From contig QANY01002371.1 of assembly GCA_003255025.1 (NCBI GenBank), positions 1,488,001 through 1,552,000 on the forward strand: a stretch of DNA of 64,000 bases, given 5' to 3'. The notes beneath the pieces were generated by a model that did no database searches, was not told the origin of the DNA, and saw only the letters and a program-made list of their open reading frames with translations. This document shows, in pieces, positions 34,913 to 49,058 of this stretch. The DNA is from Datisca glomerata. Its lineage: Eukaryota > Streptophyta > Magnoliopsida > Cucurbitales > Datiscaceae. Numbering within the stretch: the stretch's first letter is position 1; every line of letters starts with the position of its first letter. The translations under genes and the position numbers were made by a program.

Positions 34913-36228
34913 TACTAAAGACTTAACCTCCAGCCATAATTAATCAAGAACAATAAATAAATGACAATAATAATAGAGAGAATCTTCTAAATTATGCCTA
35001 CCTTAATAGTCTATACTTGATGAAATACACAGACATGGACTAGGCCACGACCAGTGGCATATTCAGAATTTTAATTTAAAGGAGGAAACAATTAGACATA
35101 AGAACATAAATGTCAAATTTATTTTTTCCTGAAAAGTTCATGTATTCATTTACAACTATTGTAAGATGATTTATTTTTTATCAATAACTAATTCTTATGG
35201 ATTTCATCAAGATAGTTGATTGTGTCAATAATTAATAATGATGTTCTTTGTTTTAAAAAAATTGTAGCTATGATGTGTGATAACTCTATTATAACCAAAT
35301 TAAACATAAATATGAAATAGAAAATAATATTTCCAGAGAAAGCATAGATTCTAGAATACATTATGTTAATAAATTAAAATGACAAAATAAGCTATGCATT
35401 TAAAGTAATATCCAAGTATTTTAGTTTTTTATTATTTTAGAGTACTAAAAATAATATATGATTATCAGACTTTGATTAATATATATCAAATAAAATAATA
35501 GAAATTGTGTACCTAAGAGTAAGAAACAAATTAAAAAGAAAAATTATAAAATTAAACAAAAGTAACAAAAAAGTAATCAAATTTATGGAGAAGTAAAATG
35601 AAACTACTATTAGACCACAAAATTTAGTAAAAGAAGTTACGTAAAAAAATTAAATTCAAGTAGTTGGGCGTAAAAATAAGTTAAAAGAAAATCCAATGCC
35701 AAAAACTAGTATGAAACATAAATAAAAAAAGTAGAAAGAAGATAGAGACATTGACAAATTATAGATAGTAAGATTATTTGAACACAATATCTCTCTTTAA
35801 AAAAATGTCAATTACCAATGGGCTGTCATTATCTACAGGGGCACACTATATATCAATAGTAATTATAGTACAAAAATAGTTGTTATCGTAAATATAGAAA
35901 ACTAAAACTGAGGGGTCAGTAAGACGTCCCCCTTGCCCTGGGCCGAAGATGCATCCTCCCTAACCAGTGACCTTCATCTAAGTGTTTGACATAATCAAAG
36001 CCTTCTCTCTTCAAAAAAATCTAGATTATCTCAACTACTTGATCTCAATATTTTAATGGGTTGTTTTAACTCTATCCCACTACTGATGATGGTTATCCTT
36101 AACTTTATCACTTAAAATTTTAAACAAATATAAATTTTAGATATATAGATAGTATAATAGTTTTAAAAAAATTACGATAAGTGACATGTCGGCACTTTAA
36201 GTCTTCTAATGGAGACGTGACATTAACA
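34913..36228 (-). mobile_element. 3' LTR of a reverse-oriented Copia element, with an insertion
   Basis: The right end 'cattaaca' (36,221-36,228) is the complement of an LTR start TGTTAATG and abuts a polypurine tract. The left end at 34,913 is set by homology with 40,735, where the sister copy begins with TG. Without the 906-bp insertion at 35,057-35,962 the LTR would be about 410 bp. Homology to the other copy covers 34,913-34,972, 34,997-35,056 and 35,963-36,042. Confidence 0.65.
35057..35962. mobile_element. Short DNA-transposon-like insertion with (A)CCAGTG repeats
   Basis: The sister LTR copy near 51,240 lacks this segment. The edges share 'accagtg' (35,050-35,056 and 35,963-35,969), compatible with a target duplication. 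The left end 'cagtggcatattcagaattt' and the pyrimidine-rich right end resemble a common plant element with CAGTGGC ends. AT-rich, non-coding interior. The superfamily is not certain. Confidence 0.55.
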
Positions 36229-36239
36229 TTCTCCTACTT
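36229..36239 (-). other. Copia polypurine tract
   Basis: The minus strand reads 'aagtaggagaa' directly before the LTR start; this is the plus-strand primer site of the element. Confidence 0.7.
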
Positions 36240-36599
36240 GGCACACATGCCATATCATTCTTTAATGGCTATGATAAACATATTATAACTATTCGAGAAA
36301 TCTACTAATTAAAGATCTCAAAGTATGAATTATAGTGGTTATACTCTTGAATGATCATTCCATTCTATGTATCACATGTATTGTATCTATAAGTGAGCAC
36401 ATTATGAGCAATTAACTTAATGAATGTTTTTCTATAAGCCATTCATGTCCAATTTTACATATCCTAATGGATATGAAAACTTTATGTGTACACGAATAAA
36501 ATCAATACATTATTCTCCAAGATAAGAAACTATTATGTCCAGCAACATATGTAGTACTAACTTACAATTAAACTGAAAATGGGCTAATAAGACCTATAT

Positions 36600-39500
36600 G
36601 CTCCACATGATCCCTATATTGTTTTATCGGTAATTCTTTAGTCATGGGATCCGTAATCATTAGCTCGGTACTAATGTGTTCAATGAACATTTCTTCAGTT
36701 TTCACATGCTCTCTAACAATGAGATGCTTGATGTTGGTATGCTTGTTTTGACTTCAACTTTTATTATTCTTGGAGAAGAAATCTGCAGTTGAATTATTAT
36801 AAATCTTTATGGGTCTTGCTATAAAATCGATGATCTTCAGACCGTTAATGAAATTCCTTAACCATAGTGTATGTGTAGTAGCTTCATAGAATGCAATAAA
36901 CTTTGCTTTGTAGAAGAAGCAACAATGATTTTCTTGACACTTCTCTAAGATACAACACCTTCAATAAGAAGAAAAGATCCTGAAGTTGACTTTCTTGTGT
37001 CTACACATCCAGTAAACTCTGATTCTGAATATCCAACTAATCCTAGATGATCAGAGTGTATGTATGTAAGTGTATAGTCATTGGTTCCTTTCAAGTACCT
37101 TATAACCTTTTTACTAGCTTTTCATTGTTCTGTATCGGGATTACTCTGGTACTGCCTAGCATGCCCACTGTAAATCAGATATCAGGTCTGGTAAATCTGG
37201 TACATTAGCTGTCAATTGTAGATGCATACATTATCCATCTATTATTGTCCCACTTCACTATATAGGCACTAATTTTGATTGAACTTATCCCATTTACCTA
37301 TAGGTGGAATTATTGGATATCAGATAGTCCAAATATTAGTTAAGATCTATCTCTATGAATCTATATGTCAATGACATAAGAGGCTTCACTAAGTCCTTTA
37401 TTTCAAAGTTTTTAAAAAGGAATTTTTTTGTCTCATGGAGTAAACCCAAATCATTGCTTACATGTAAAATTTCACCCACATACAGAATTAAAAATATATG
37501 TTTGCTCCCACTGGCCATAAGGTATTTCCATTGATTAACAATTTTCTCAGAGAAATTGAATGATAATAACATTGTGAAACTTTGTATACAAATAACAGGA
37601 TGTCTACTTTAGTCCATATATAGATCTTTTACGCTTGCATACTAACCGGCTTTCATGCTCAAGAGTAAACCATTCAAGCCGGGACATGTATACCTCTTTC
37701 TCTAGATCCTCATTCAAGAATGTCATTTTGACATCCATCGTACATAACTCTAAATCAAAATGAACTGCTAAAGCCATGATTATCCTGAAAAGATCCTTCT
37801 TAAAATTTGGAGAGAAGGTTTCAATGTAATCAATGCTTTCCTTTTGAGTGAAACATTTGGCTACAAGTCTAGCTTTATATCTCTCTATTTTACCCAAGGA
37901 GTCCTTTTTGTTTTTATAAACACTTTTTACAACCAACGTTTGTAGCTCCCTTTGGTAACTCAACATGATCTTAGACTTGATTCTTAGCCATTGATCCTAC
38001 CTTTTCTTTCATGGCATCCTACTAATATGTGGGATTATCACCACCGATGGCCTCATACAACAAACTTTGATCATTTGCAAATTTGATGTCAACATCAGCT
38101 TCCTAAAGGCATATAACATCATCACTAGAAATTGACGATTTTTTTACCTTTGAATATCACCTTAAGATCATTGTCTCAACTGCATTTTGTATAGGTTCGA
38201 CAATAGATCATTTCGTGCTTCATATATATAGGTTGATTCATCTGGAGTTGGCTGCTCTTCAACGAGGTTTCCTTGAAGACTACCAATTATCTATTATCTA
38301 TAAGCAACTCAATTGAATCTTGTGCTTCCTCAAATTCTACATTGCGAGGTAAAATGATCCCACTAGGCTCATGATCTCTCAAGAAATTTGGCATTTCTAG
38401 CCTTAATGATTCTAGGCGTATGTGAAGGACAGTAAAACTGTTATCCTTTGTAATTCAAAGCATATCTAATGAAAAATCCATAGATTGTCTTCAGATCCAA
38501 TTTCTTGATGTGAGGATTGTAAACCTTCACCTTCATAGGATATCCCCAAATGTGTAAATGACTTAAATTAGAATTCCATCCATTACACAACTCAAAAAGT
38601 ATTTTAGAACGGCCTTAGATGGAACCCTATTCAAGATATACACTTCCGTTTTGAAGGCCTCACACCATAAGGATAAAGAAAGACTAGAGTTGTTGATCAT
38701 GCTTTTTACCATGTCCATTAATGTTTTATTCCTTCTTTCAGCAACACCATCAAGCAATTATACCTTCTTGCTTAAGAAACCTTACAAATGGACCAAGCAC
38801 TTGTCCTTTTTTCTATGTACCAACCATTGGATGCTTTTCCCATGTATGAACTTATGATTTTACTTTTCTTTTTTTTTGTTTCTCTACTTTTGCTTTATAA
38901 ATTTTAAAAGCATCTAGAGCTTCATCCATAAATATTTTTGACACCACAGAGTCAAATTTATATAAACCAGAAATCAATTTTCCTTTGCCAAAAAGATCTT
39001 TATTTTTAAAATACTAAAAAATTTTCATTTTCTAACAAGTCTAGAAACAAAAACTAAATTTCTTGAAAATGATGGGATATAAAACTGTTTTAAAGATCTA
39101 ATACAAATCCACATTTTATGATAAGTCTAAAAGTCCCCACAGCCTTAGCTTTCGAAAGCATTTGATTGCCTAAGTAGATGCCTCGTTCAATTTCCCTTCA
39201 GCATCCGTAGGCTAAGAAAAGCTCTGCATTATATTGACAATATGGATTGAAGAACCGAAGTCAATCCACAATGTATTGTTTGGAGCTTCAACAAAAAATA
39301 TTCATGGCACAATAAAGCTATAAGATTACCTTTCTTTTCGAGCCACCATTTGTACCTTTGGCAGTCTTTCTTTACATGTTTTTTCTTATAGAAGAAGCAA
39401 GCAATCATATTCAGATGAAGCTTCATCAGCTTCTTTCCTTTCTTCTTCCCTTGCGAGGCATCCATATCTTTCTTGTCATTACTCTTATCAAGAGTTACCA

Positions 39501-40160
39501 GATGGACAGTTTATACCCTCTCATGCTTTAGTCTCTCTTCCTCTTGAACACATTTAGTCATAAACTCATTTATGGGTTTACTTTCTTTATATGTGTTATA
39601 GAATATTTTGCAAAGTCCATATTCAGTAGGAAGATAGTTGAGTATGAAGTGAATAAGAAATGACTCTTAACCTTTAAAGACTTTAATTGAGTAGCAATGT
39701 CCCTCACTTTCATAATATTTCATTCACACCTCTAGAATGATCAAATGGTTTGCCCGAAAGTTTCTTTATTAGGGTATTAGCCATTGCCTTATCAGAAGTA
39801 ACAAACTGTTCTTCTACGGCATTTAATGAATCATTGACATTTGAGCACTCAGATATGGAGCCTATAATGCTTTTACTAACATGATACATAATGAGCATCT
39901 TACTTAAGCGATTAGATCGCTCTCACCGCTCATATTCTGCTATACCTATGATACACTAGATTCAGTGGGAGTGGGTGGTTCATCCACACGAAGCTCCAAG
40001 TTAATATCCATGCACCTAAGAGTACAAAGAACAATTTTTTTTCAATTAGAATAATTATCACCAGTAAGCATTAAAAACTGAGATACATCAAAAACAGTAG
40101 AAATAGCTCCAAATAACCAAATAATATACTTACTTTAACGCCATGAAACTAAAACTTTAT
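36600..40160 (-). pseudogene. Copia gag-pol remnant, reverse orientation
   Basis: Order on the minus strand: gag UBN2-type domain at 39,898-39,710 (IIGSISECSNVNDSLNAVEE, FDHSRGV); zinc knuckle at 39,465-39,229, where C-F-F-Y-x4-H-x4-C has lost its second Cys; integrase end at 38,757-38,563 (DGVAERRNKTLMDMVKSM, EVYILNRVPSKAV); RT start at 37,966-37,604 (GKIERYKARLVAK, FRIIMALAVHFDLELCTMDV); RT middle at 37,572-37,336, where YVDD reads YVGE; and RNase H at 36,960-36,620 (FYEATTHTLWLRNFINGLKI, IEHISTELMITDPMTKELP). Many stops and frameshifts separate the blocks, so the element is dead. Confidence 0.92.
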
Positions 40161-40734
40161 TCTCAATCAACTAATGTCAATTTTGTAGTATAAAATAAAT
40201 TCAATCTTTCCTGGGGAGAGAGGTTGCAAAGTGCATGAATTTACTTTAACTTTATTATAAGACTAACAAATATAAAGCATCAAGAACAATACTACTCTAT
40301 ACATGTGGGCCTCAAAACATTCTTTAATGCTCAATTTGCAACCTTATTCTATTTAAATCACAAAAATAATTACTTCCTTATGAAGCCAAATTATTACTCT
40401 TATGAATTAATTGCAATATAAAAGATACCATAAAAACATAATTATAATTCCTCATGTGATTGCTATAGTATGTCTAATGATGTTGTGACTATACACTCTT
40501 AAGTTTTTTCGATACAAACATACATGATGTGGCACGACATGGTTGAATCAAAATATGTCAACAAATACAAATAATAACAATAAAATAGTGTATTGATTTT
40601 ATTTAAATAAATTGAAAACAAATACTATGATGTTATATATTTCTCTGAAAACATAAAATGTTTATAAGTAATAATAACAACTAAAAATATAATATGTTAA
40701 TTGCACATGTATCACACGTGTGCATTGGCTAGTA
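40161..40734. other. Copia 5' leader region, AT-rich
   Basis: It lies between the gag remains and the 5' LTR copy. No tRNA-Met primer-binding complement (TGGTATCAGAGC or its reverse) is recognisable next to 40,735, so the leader is rearranged or strongly decayed. Confidence 0.5.
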
Positions 40735-40797
40735 TGCTAAAAACTAGCCTCCAACCATAATTAATCAAGAACAATAAATAAATTACAAGAATAAATT
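40735..40797 (-). mobile_element. 5' LTR of the reverse Copia element, inner part
   Basis: 'tgctaaaaactagcctccaa' onward matches 34,913-34,972 of the 3' LTR. The match stops abruptly near 40,797, where mitochondrial-type sequence begins. Confidence 0.65.
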
Positions 40798-43700
40798 CCA
40801 AAATCCTTATTTTAGGGGATTAAGGCAGCGTTAGCTCTTACTTGTGTTAGAGTAGGACAAGGGCTTTACTCTATTCCTTCCTAGTAAGGAAGAAGATCAT
40901 TACCTTCTTCTAGGATAGAGCGTGGCCCGTAACGACGAACGCTCATGCTCTATGGCTATTCTTTTGAATATGGTTACCTTATAAAGCTAAGTAAACCCCA
41001 TCTTTATATGTCTAAGGAACTGGAAGGCAACCAGTGGTGGTTGTCTCAAGGGGGGATGACTCTCAGTACTTTTAGCTTACGTCGAGATATTGATTCCTTC
41101 ACACAAAAATTTGCTTCTCTATCGACAAATTATAAGAGATGTCAACTGGAAACTGTATCTAGAAACAACGATTAATGGATATTGGTACTTTCATTGCACA
41201 ACGAGCAAAGGATTGTGGATTTAGTGGTGTAATGTTAAGAAGTCGTACGACATGAAGACATTGATAGCAATATAGGGGAAGTTCCCATCAGGCAACAACA
41301 GTTCTGCCTGACCCTACTTAAGCATTCATATTATGTCATAGAAGACTTTGTGTGAAGCCTTTGAGCTTACGTTAGAAGAGCAGAAGGCCCGAGGCTAGGG
41401 TAAAAGCATTAATTGTCGCTTTTCACTAGTCTGGTATTAGATTATCCGACTTCCGATACAGTTACCATGCTTACTAGCTCTGACCATTGCCGCCTATAGA
41501 TATAGATTGGAGGTAGGCAAAGGTAGCTTACTTCTCTTCGCCTAGGCTACCTGCACATGGTAATCGAGAAGAAAATGCAGCGAACAATTCTTCACTTAGT
41601 AGAGCTATCATCCACCTCTCCTTTTTCTTTTTCTTTGATTCTTCTTTCTAATCCTAGACTAAGGAAGAAGCTCCTGAATCAGCGCATGGCCGAATCAGCA
41701 GCAGGAGAACTATACTAACCTGTCACTGGAGACTTTCTCAGGGCTGAGGGAAGTCACACTCGTCCCATCACAAGCACATACAATGTCATGCTCACATTGG
41801 TTTACCCTTTTTTCTTTGGTAGTTCAACGGGCGGTCGCCCCTCCAACACGAAAAGGTATAAATATGGAAACTTCTTTGCCATTTGGATCAGAGACTACAA
41901 TCCAAAACCACAACATCAAGGGGGTAAGTCACTACTCGGGAACCTGCATCAGTACAAGCTAATCCAAGACCTTCTGCCAGCGCTAACACCATCCGAGCTT
42001 GCACTGTCACTCGAAGAGAAATGCTTGTGAGATCCCCTAAAGCTCTGTAATTCGAAGGAGGTTCTGAGAATGAAAAAATTTGAAGTAACTTTCTTTGTCC
42101 CCAGGAATCGAAGTTTAAAAAGCAGATGAAAGCACTATGGAATCGGACCTCCTCACTGCCGCTCAATTCATTACCAGGAAAGAGGAAAATTCACTTTTTT
42201 AGTAAGGGTGGGTTGAAAAAGTGAAGGAAGAATGTATCTGAATAAATGCATCGGCATATTTTATTACCCCTTTTTTAGAAATCCCTTCGTCACCTACTAG
42301 TGAGCCAGAAAGCTTAGAGACGCGTCTCACTCATCTTCCCCTATTTCACAACCTTATCTCAGAATGTTCGGATGATTCTCTGGGACACCTTTAACTAATA
42401 TATGCTTCAATACTAAAGAATGGGGTTATCTCATTGGGAAAAAGTAGAAGAAAAGGATTTCATTGGTAGAAATGTGAAGGGAAGTTAAGAAAAGCCTAGC
42501 AGACAAGACTATCAACCCATTTCTATTAAGACCTCGGCACCTTCCTTACTCCCCTATGAGAAATTTACCCCTATTTTGAAAAGGAAAGCTCCTAGGGAAG
42601 ATTCATCCCAAGTCATCTAAGGGCAAACGCGTAGGGTAAATATCAAATAAAAAGTGGCATGTGAATCTCATCTACAGCTCCTTCCGATTGACTCTATTAT
42701 AATAGTTGTTGGTACTTTGCCTATTGGGAGCTTTCAAAAGTAACTTTACAGGTCGAGATCGCATGAAGAGGGAAGAAGATGGGAGAATACCTTGTTTAAA
42801 TGGATTAGTAGCGTAGGTGGCCCTGACGAATGGAGTTCGGGCAGTGCTCTCACTTACGAGAAATGAGGGGGGTCGCAGACTCACCACTTTGGCAGTTCAC
42901 GTCGGAAAGAACTATTCAAAAATCTTGGGAGACTAAGAGAGCAAATTGAGGGTGATGAGTGACGCGAGGGAGAAATTATGATGTGATCAAGGATCTTCCA
43001 TTTGGACAAGGGGATTTGTCTTAGTACGTATGTTAAGCCTAGGCCCACTACTCTTTCTGGGATGATAATTGAGGGCGGCCCAAATAAAAGAGATCAGCCT
43101 ATTGATTGATCGATTGATTGGATCAAAGTACGAAGGGTTTGATTGAAGTGTTTGATCAACCCAAGACTAAGGTCGAGCAACTAGTTACTGCAGGATTGGA
43201 CGCTTATCTCACCATGCTCCCCAACTCCTATAAAGGTCAGCGGAAGGAATGATCTACTCATCTTTCTTACGGCTCGTTAACGCAACGCTCGTTCACCCAT
43301 TCGACTTCTTTAATTCAAAAAGGTAGTGTCTTTCTCCTATTCTTATTGGTAAATAGCATCTTGAAGTAAAAGCAATATTGAATGAAATAGATGACGGGTC
43401 GGTCAATTGCATTAGATAGGAGATGCAGAACTTGTCTTAACCATAAGTGCATTCGCTATTCGATTCCATCCTCGATCCCACCAAATTTTGATTCCTTTGT
43501 ATCTCTTCTTTACTTTTAAGTGAAAAAAGGGGGTGACAAAGGGTATACTTTCTTTTCTATGTCGTTGTCTCATCGATGAGCGTAGATTGATAGAGATGGC
43601 TTTTATACTGGTCAATCTGTATCTCCTTATTCAGGTATAGTTTTCTTTGATCACAGATCAACATGTGATCCATCCTTTCTCCCCCTTTGTTCAGTCAGTT

Positions 43701-44229
43701 GTCTTGATCCGCCAGAGGGTCTTGAGCTAGCTTCCTAGAGGAGGCTTGATGGGAAAGAGAGATAAGGAAGGTCTCTATCTACCTCACAAGCTCTTAGATT
43801 CCATGGCTAAGGCTGACTTTGGCGATATTAGGTGAGGGTGGAAGAGTAGGACAAGAGGTGAGTGTAAGATAGAACCTTAGGATTCTAGGAAAATTTTGGC
43901 ATATAATAAGGGTGGTGGTAAGGCTCAAGACCATTTGGAAGGGGGAGTTGGAAATCATCCCCGACCAAAGAGAGATGTAGTCATGAGAACAAGTCTCATT
44001 GCTCCCCCATTTGTAAGGGAGCATGCCAAAGGGATATTGGATTCATAACGAATATCTCTTCTCAAGAATGATGACTTATTTAGAAAGGGACCCATCTTTA
44101 TCTTGCCTTACTTGAAAAGCAGGAGAAGCGGACGACTGAGATGGTGGATTATTTCCCTCTCACTCCTTTATTTTTTCTTTCTCACTGTCATCATGATGGA
44201 TGTGATGAAAGAAGGACAACCTACCCAAC

Positions 44230-44476
44230 AAGTAGACCGGAATAACTAGCTTCTAGTCTAACTAGCTTGAGCTCTAGCCCAAGCCTCAAAATCTAAGCTG
44301 CGAAGAGCCTTTTCCCACGCGATGAGATGAATACTGTCTCTCCCTCCAGCACCAGACCATGAACATCTCGTCTGAATTCCTTCAATCCTACCAGCCATTC
44401 CTTTCGGGACCCCGGACAATGAGGGAATAAAGGTAAGCTTTGAAGAGTGGATTTCATCAAAACAAGACCTGATCAT
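44230..44476 (-). mobile_element. LINE reverse-transcriptase scrap within the NUMT
   Basis: The minus frame from 44,476 reads SSKLTFIPSLSGVPKGMAGR and IEGIQTRCSWSGAGGRDSIH followed by L-I-A-W-E-K-A, which resembles the plant L1 ORF2 segment before zf-RVT (IPxxVAxRIExLQRDFLWxG). It runs straight into mitochondrial-type sequence with no element ends. Confidence 0.6.
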
Positions 44477-46197
44477 TTCCTATTTCTCTTTCTTTCTTCC
44501 AAAACTTCTTTCCATTCTTTTTTCTTATTATTAATAATATATTATTGAATAAGGGCCATTTTTAGGCTTTCCTATGAATAGAATCATTTGACGATACCAA
44601 ATATGTATTTTCTTATCAAAGAGGGGCCCCAATAAAAGCGGGGCTTTTTTCTTTTCAAATCAGTTTAAGGGGAAGAAGGAGAGGCACAGAAACTGGATGT
44701 CTAGGGGATCTCCCTAGTCCCAGAGTGGAAGTGTCGATGAACTAAACTTAGGAGTAGTGGAAGTATGTTCGGTCCAAAATAAGAGAAGTGAGTCGCGAAA
44801 GATGAGTCTTCCCTTCCTTCTCATTTTTTTCTAGTTGCTAACTGAGATGCGTAAGACATTAAAGAGTAGAATATGCGACAAATATTATGATGAGATTTGC
44901 TGAATCAAACTGGGTAGAATTCACATAGGTGAATCCAATCAAAGCTATTTTTAGACAAAAGAAAAAGAGAAAGACTTAAGTGAATAGTCAGAGCAAAAAA
45001 TATACGAATCTATGAGAAATTGGAAAGGTCAAATTCAGCTCTTCCTTAGAAATAGGAAGATAAGATGAGGATGGCGTAGGTTGATTTCTATTCATAACAG
45101 GTCTATTTTTTGCATCAAAATCCGTCGGGAGCATAGGGTAAAGCAAGGGGTAGAGCTTCGAGTGACTTGATTCTTTGCTCTTCGGCAGCCCTAACAAGTC
45201 ACTCGAAGCTCCTCTGTCATGCCCTAGCAGAGCGGTCCTCGCCTGCACAAGCAAGCATATTAGCTCCCATATTATCTTATTGTGCCGGCAGGCCTGTGCA
45301 AGCGAGGTAGGGTTAGATCAGAGGGAGGGGATTGTGACACCCATCCCATGAAGCGCCAGGGAACCATGCATTCCTCCCAGGCTGGGCTCTCGCGTGTCCG
45401 GGGTCCAATCAAATTAACTAGCAACCGGTTTACAGAACAATGAGTTAAGCAATGGCCAGGAGATTGATAGAAGAACCTGGCCGAAGTCAATTTTGCGTCA
45501 ATTTTGCGTCAACTTCGCGAGCTGGCTGGTTGGAAGGGATTGCTTTATGTCATCTGTCTTTCCTTCTATCTCTTCTCTTAAGCCGATTATCACATGTTTT
45601 TAGATGTCGTACTTGACCCCTTAAACTCGTAAGTTTTGCAAATAAAATGCACTATTCCGGGCATTTTCATCATGTCACTAACAATTACATATCAGATTTG
45701 ATCGGTTGAAGAAAGAAGAAAATATCGATGAATGATTAAATGAGACTTTGTCATAGAGACTAATGAAATGTGCCCGAGAAGTTTGATTACACAAAAGTTC
45801 TCTAAAGACCTCTTGTTTCTGCTTCCTTGCTTATTATTGCTATCACTTCGAATTTGACATGCTCTCATTAAAGGTCGAATACCCATATATATATATATGG
45901 ATATTCATAATTGACTCCTCTTCCTACAAAAAGTGTTAATGCATCCACCGATGAGGATTAGAGTCACCCACAAACTTTAGAGTTTCAAAAAACAAGTCCT
46001 TTTTACCCTACTCTAAAGATGAAGAAGGCAAGACCTCTGCCAACATGATCTGGTCGGGATAAGGCCTATTGTATAAAGGCCCAAACCCTTGCAAGTTTAG
46101 AGCCATCATCCAATATTCTATCTTTTCTTGTAAGACCCGATGGATACCGGGAAGAAGAGACTCCGGAACTAGAAGACAAGGAATCTAGGATTTATTC

Positions 46198-46320
46198 AAA
46201 GGCCTCCCTTTCCTATTCACTCCACCTTTCTCTGAGGTTGAGCCCAACCGGGCAGACCCGATGATCCATATGAGGCTCCACAGGAAGTTGTTGTGTGACT
46301 TCTGGCACGACTATCTTAGA
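46198..46320 (+). repeat. 123-bp repeat inside the NUMT, copy 1
   Basis: It matches 49,648-49,770 with scattered differences ('aggcctccctttcctattca' in both). Short dispersed repeats are usual in plant mitochondrial genomes. Confidence 0.9.
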
Positions 46321-46734
46321 TATTTGGGATGAAATATGAATGAAGGATTGAAGCATCTGACCAGGCTCTAGAGATGAATACCGAAAGAGCTAACTGGATG
46401 CACCATCGACCTCAGACAACTCAACCGGGTGGGGGAAGAACTAAAAAGAAAAAAAATGTCATGGGTGAGCAAACCCTTCATTCTTTAAGACATCTTTTAC
46501 TATGAGAAAAAAGTAAGGATCGATTGTATGGCCTGGACCTTTATGGAATAACTTGGGAAGAGGATTTGGACTTAACCAAAGCCAAAAATCGTGCTGGTCG
46601 TAATAGATCGAATTTCATGCTAGTTCTTGCTCCAAAATGAAGCTTACATTTCAGGGAAGGATGACATGAGTTTAATCTGGTCTTTTTATTAGGAAATGGC
46701 TATAGCCTATCTAAACAATCTCCGGCGCACCTCA

Positions 46735-47512
46735 CTTTTGTTCAATTATAAAGAAAGAAATTTTTTTATGGAGATTTGTAGCATCATTCAAGTAAATACA
46801 TATTGAGATTGTAGAAACATGAGCTTGTGATATAGCTACACCTAATTCCAAACTGGTTAATGTAAGAACTATAAACAAAGGACCAGGATCTCCGATGAAA
46901 TATAAAAGAATATTCATACATAGCATAGTCTAAGTGAACCCACTTAAAATCTTTATTGAATTATGATCGACCATCATATTAGCAAATAAATGTATTCATG
47001 AGCTTAATGCGTGAAAACAATGAGGGATTAGCTCAAAGAGTACGAAAAAAGGTGCTAATGGCAATGGGACTCCCTGTAGGTAATGAGAAGCTTAAAAAAT
47101 GAAGCCCATTTCTTTGAAATCCCACCATAGTTATACCAATAAAAATCAAAATTACTTTGTAACTGTGAAGCTATAAGGTATCATACCCTAGGGATTATGA
47201 AATAACGAAAAAAAAATGACCGTGATGCGAGGGAGAAACTTTTGTTTCACATTTCCAGAAAGACCACCTATTTGTTTGTTCACCAGGTTCGACACGAAAT
47301 CATAAATAAGCTCTGCCAAGGATTGCCAAGCATTTGGTAATGCGTTTCCTCCTCCGTTTTTAGTAACAAAATAAACCAGAAGTAAGACCAAACTGAGAGT
47401 TAACAGCATAAACAAAGATGGATTTGTGAATGAGAAATACAAGTATACTATATTCATAGGAATCAATGGGAGAATGGTAAATTCCTCAAAGTGGGCCGCT
47501 GGGTGTAATCGT
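46735..47512 (-). pseudogene. atp6: Mitochondrial ATP synthase subunit a (atp6) pseudogene
   Basis: Subunit a is the membrane proton-channel subunit of mitochondrial F0. On the minus strand, 47,512-47,188 gives the conserved core start (HPAAHFEEFTILPLIPMNI, then YLYFSFTNPSLFMLLTLSLV, VTKNGGGNALPNAWQSLAEL and NKQIGGLSGNVKQKF). The middle (47,187-46,930) is recognisable only with shifts (FDFYWYNYGGISKKWASF). The end (46,926-46,735) reads YFIGDPGPLFIVLTLTSLEL and GVAISQAHVSTISICIYLND. Several frameshifts and stops make it non-functional, as expected for a nuclear copy. The variable N-terminal presequence is not identified. A mitochondrial copy would also need no such repairs. Confidence 0.93.
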
Positions 47513-47946
47513 AAGAAACACTTTTCATTTCATCCCCTATAGTTCCGCTTCTTGCTCTACAAATTCAGAAAGACTTGTCGAAAATTGCCGGTTGGGTTGG
47601 TCAGATCAAGAAAGGCATGAAAGTCTTTGGGCATTTCTTAGGATAAAAGAAGACTTCAATGGCCTATTGATTGAAGCTCTACGCTGTGGGATCGTTCGGG
47701 TCCCAAGGAGCGTTCGGGTTTCATCCTTTGAGTTCAAGGAGGAAGGCTTTATAAAAGCGGCTTTTGATGTCTCAATTGCCTTCATCACCCTAGAGAGGAA
47801 GATTAGGTAGCCTTTCTTCTTCTCATATATTCTTTAACTTAAGTCTAGAACTTGACTTTCGCTCCTTGATAGCGGAGCGGCAGACCAGAAAAGAAAAGAA
47901 TGAAGAAAAAGCCCAGCCCATTCCAAAACCTTCATTATGAAGATCT

Positions 47947-48050
47947 TTCACTATCAAGTTAAAGATCGATATTGATAAAAGCCTATTTTTCATTCTTTTA
48001 GAATGAAATCGAAAACTTTCTTTCTCATATATTCTTTAACTTGATAGTTA
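47947..48050. repeat. Inverted repeat (hairpin) in the NUMT
   Basis: 'ctatcaagttaaag' (about 47,951) pairs with 'ctttaacttgatag' (about 48,036), with a second inner palindrome 'cattcttttagaatg' at about 47,990. A related 'catatattctttaactt' also occurs at 47,824. Possibly a former mitochondrial transcript-end stem-loop. Confidence 0.65.
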
Positions 48051-49058
48051 ACAAAGCACAAATCTTTTCCCTAGAAAAAGATTTTTCTTGCTTTTTCTCT
48101 AAGTTTCTCACCTCAAAGCTATAGGTAAACATGGCGACGACCTCCTCCTGCAACCGGTCCAGGCCGCGAAAGTATATATGCGAGCCAGGTTGGAGATTTC
48201 AGCCTCAACCATTTATTCCAAGACCCTCATTATGGTGTTCTCTGTTTGGGAGATTTTTTCACGCATTTGGGCCTGAAGAATGGCCTTTATTCGGTATGGA
48301 TCCCTCTCCTTGTACATATCCATATCGAATTTGGCAGCCTCCTCAACGAGAACTTCCACTTCTTCCCGTAGAGGTACCCATTGATCTTCTTGAAACTGCC
48401 TAATTTTCGCAGCTTTCGATTGAGGGAGCCTCGAGCATCCAGTATATGACATTAAGGAGTACTCCCCAATAGAGTAGTCAACTCATAGAACAACAAGCAT
48501 GTAAGCGAAGCAAGAAAAAGGATTTCCATTTTTCTTTTTCAGATCTCTCATCTGGTCAAGGGTACACATTCTTTTATTCAACAAATACATCTCATGCCTG
48601 GAACGAGTTGAAGGAGGAGGGGGCCAGGGGCTTGAAAGACCCACCTCTGCGCCTTTAGGTTGGGAGATATCAAGGGGGAACCTCACCTAGCTTATATGTC
48701 CATCTATTATTCAACTCATATGTCCATGCATCTTGTCCAAAATAGAATGAATATCAAAATCCTTTGTTTCGAAGGTAATCCGCCTAAAAAGGAGGAAAAG
48801 AGTCAGTATTGAAAAGCAGATCGATAAGGTATCTCTTTTAATGAATTGCCTGATTGTGACAGCTTATCGAGACTTGTTACTAGACCAAGCAAATTCCTTA
48901 GAAGAGAGCTTAAAGAGGGTTGAATTTTAAGGAAAATAGACCATAGAAAATTTGTCCTGAACTCCAGAATGAAGGGGAAAGATTGAATACTAAAATCATT
49001 TTTAACTATTGAAAGATTGAAATTAGCCTATCGAATAGAACTCTTTATGACGATGTGA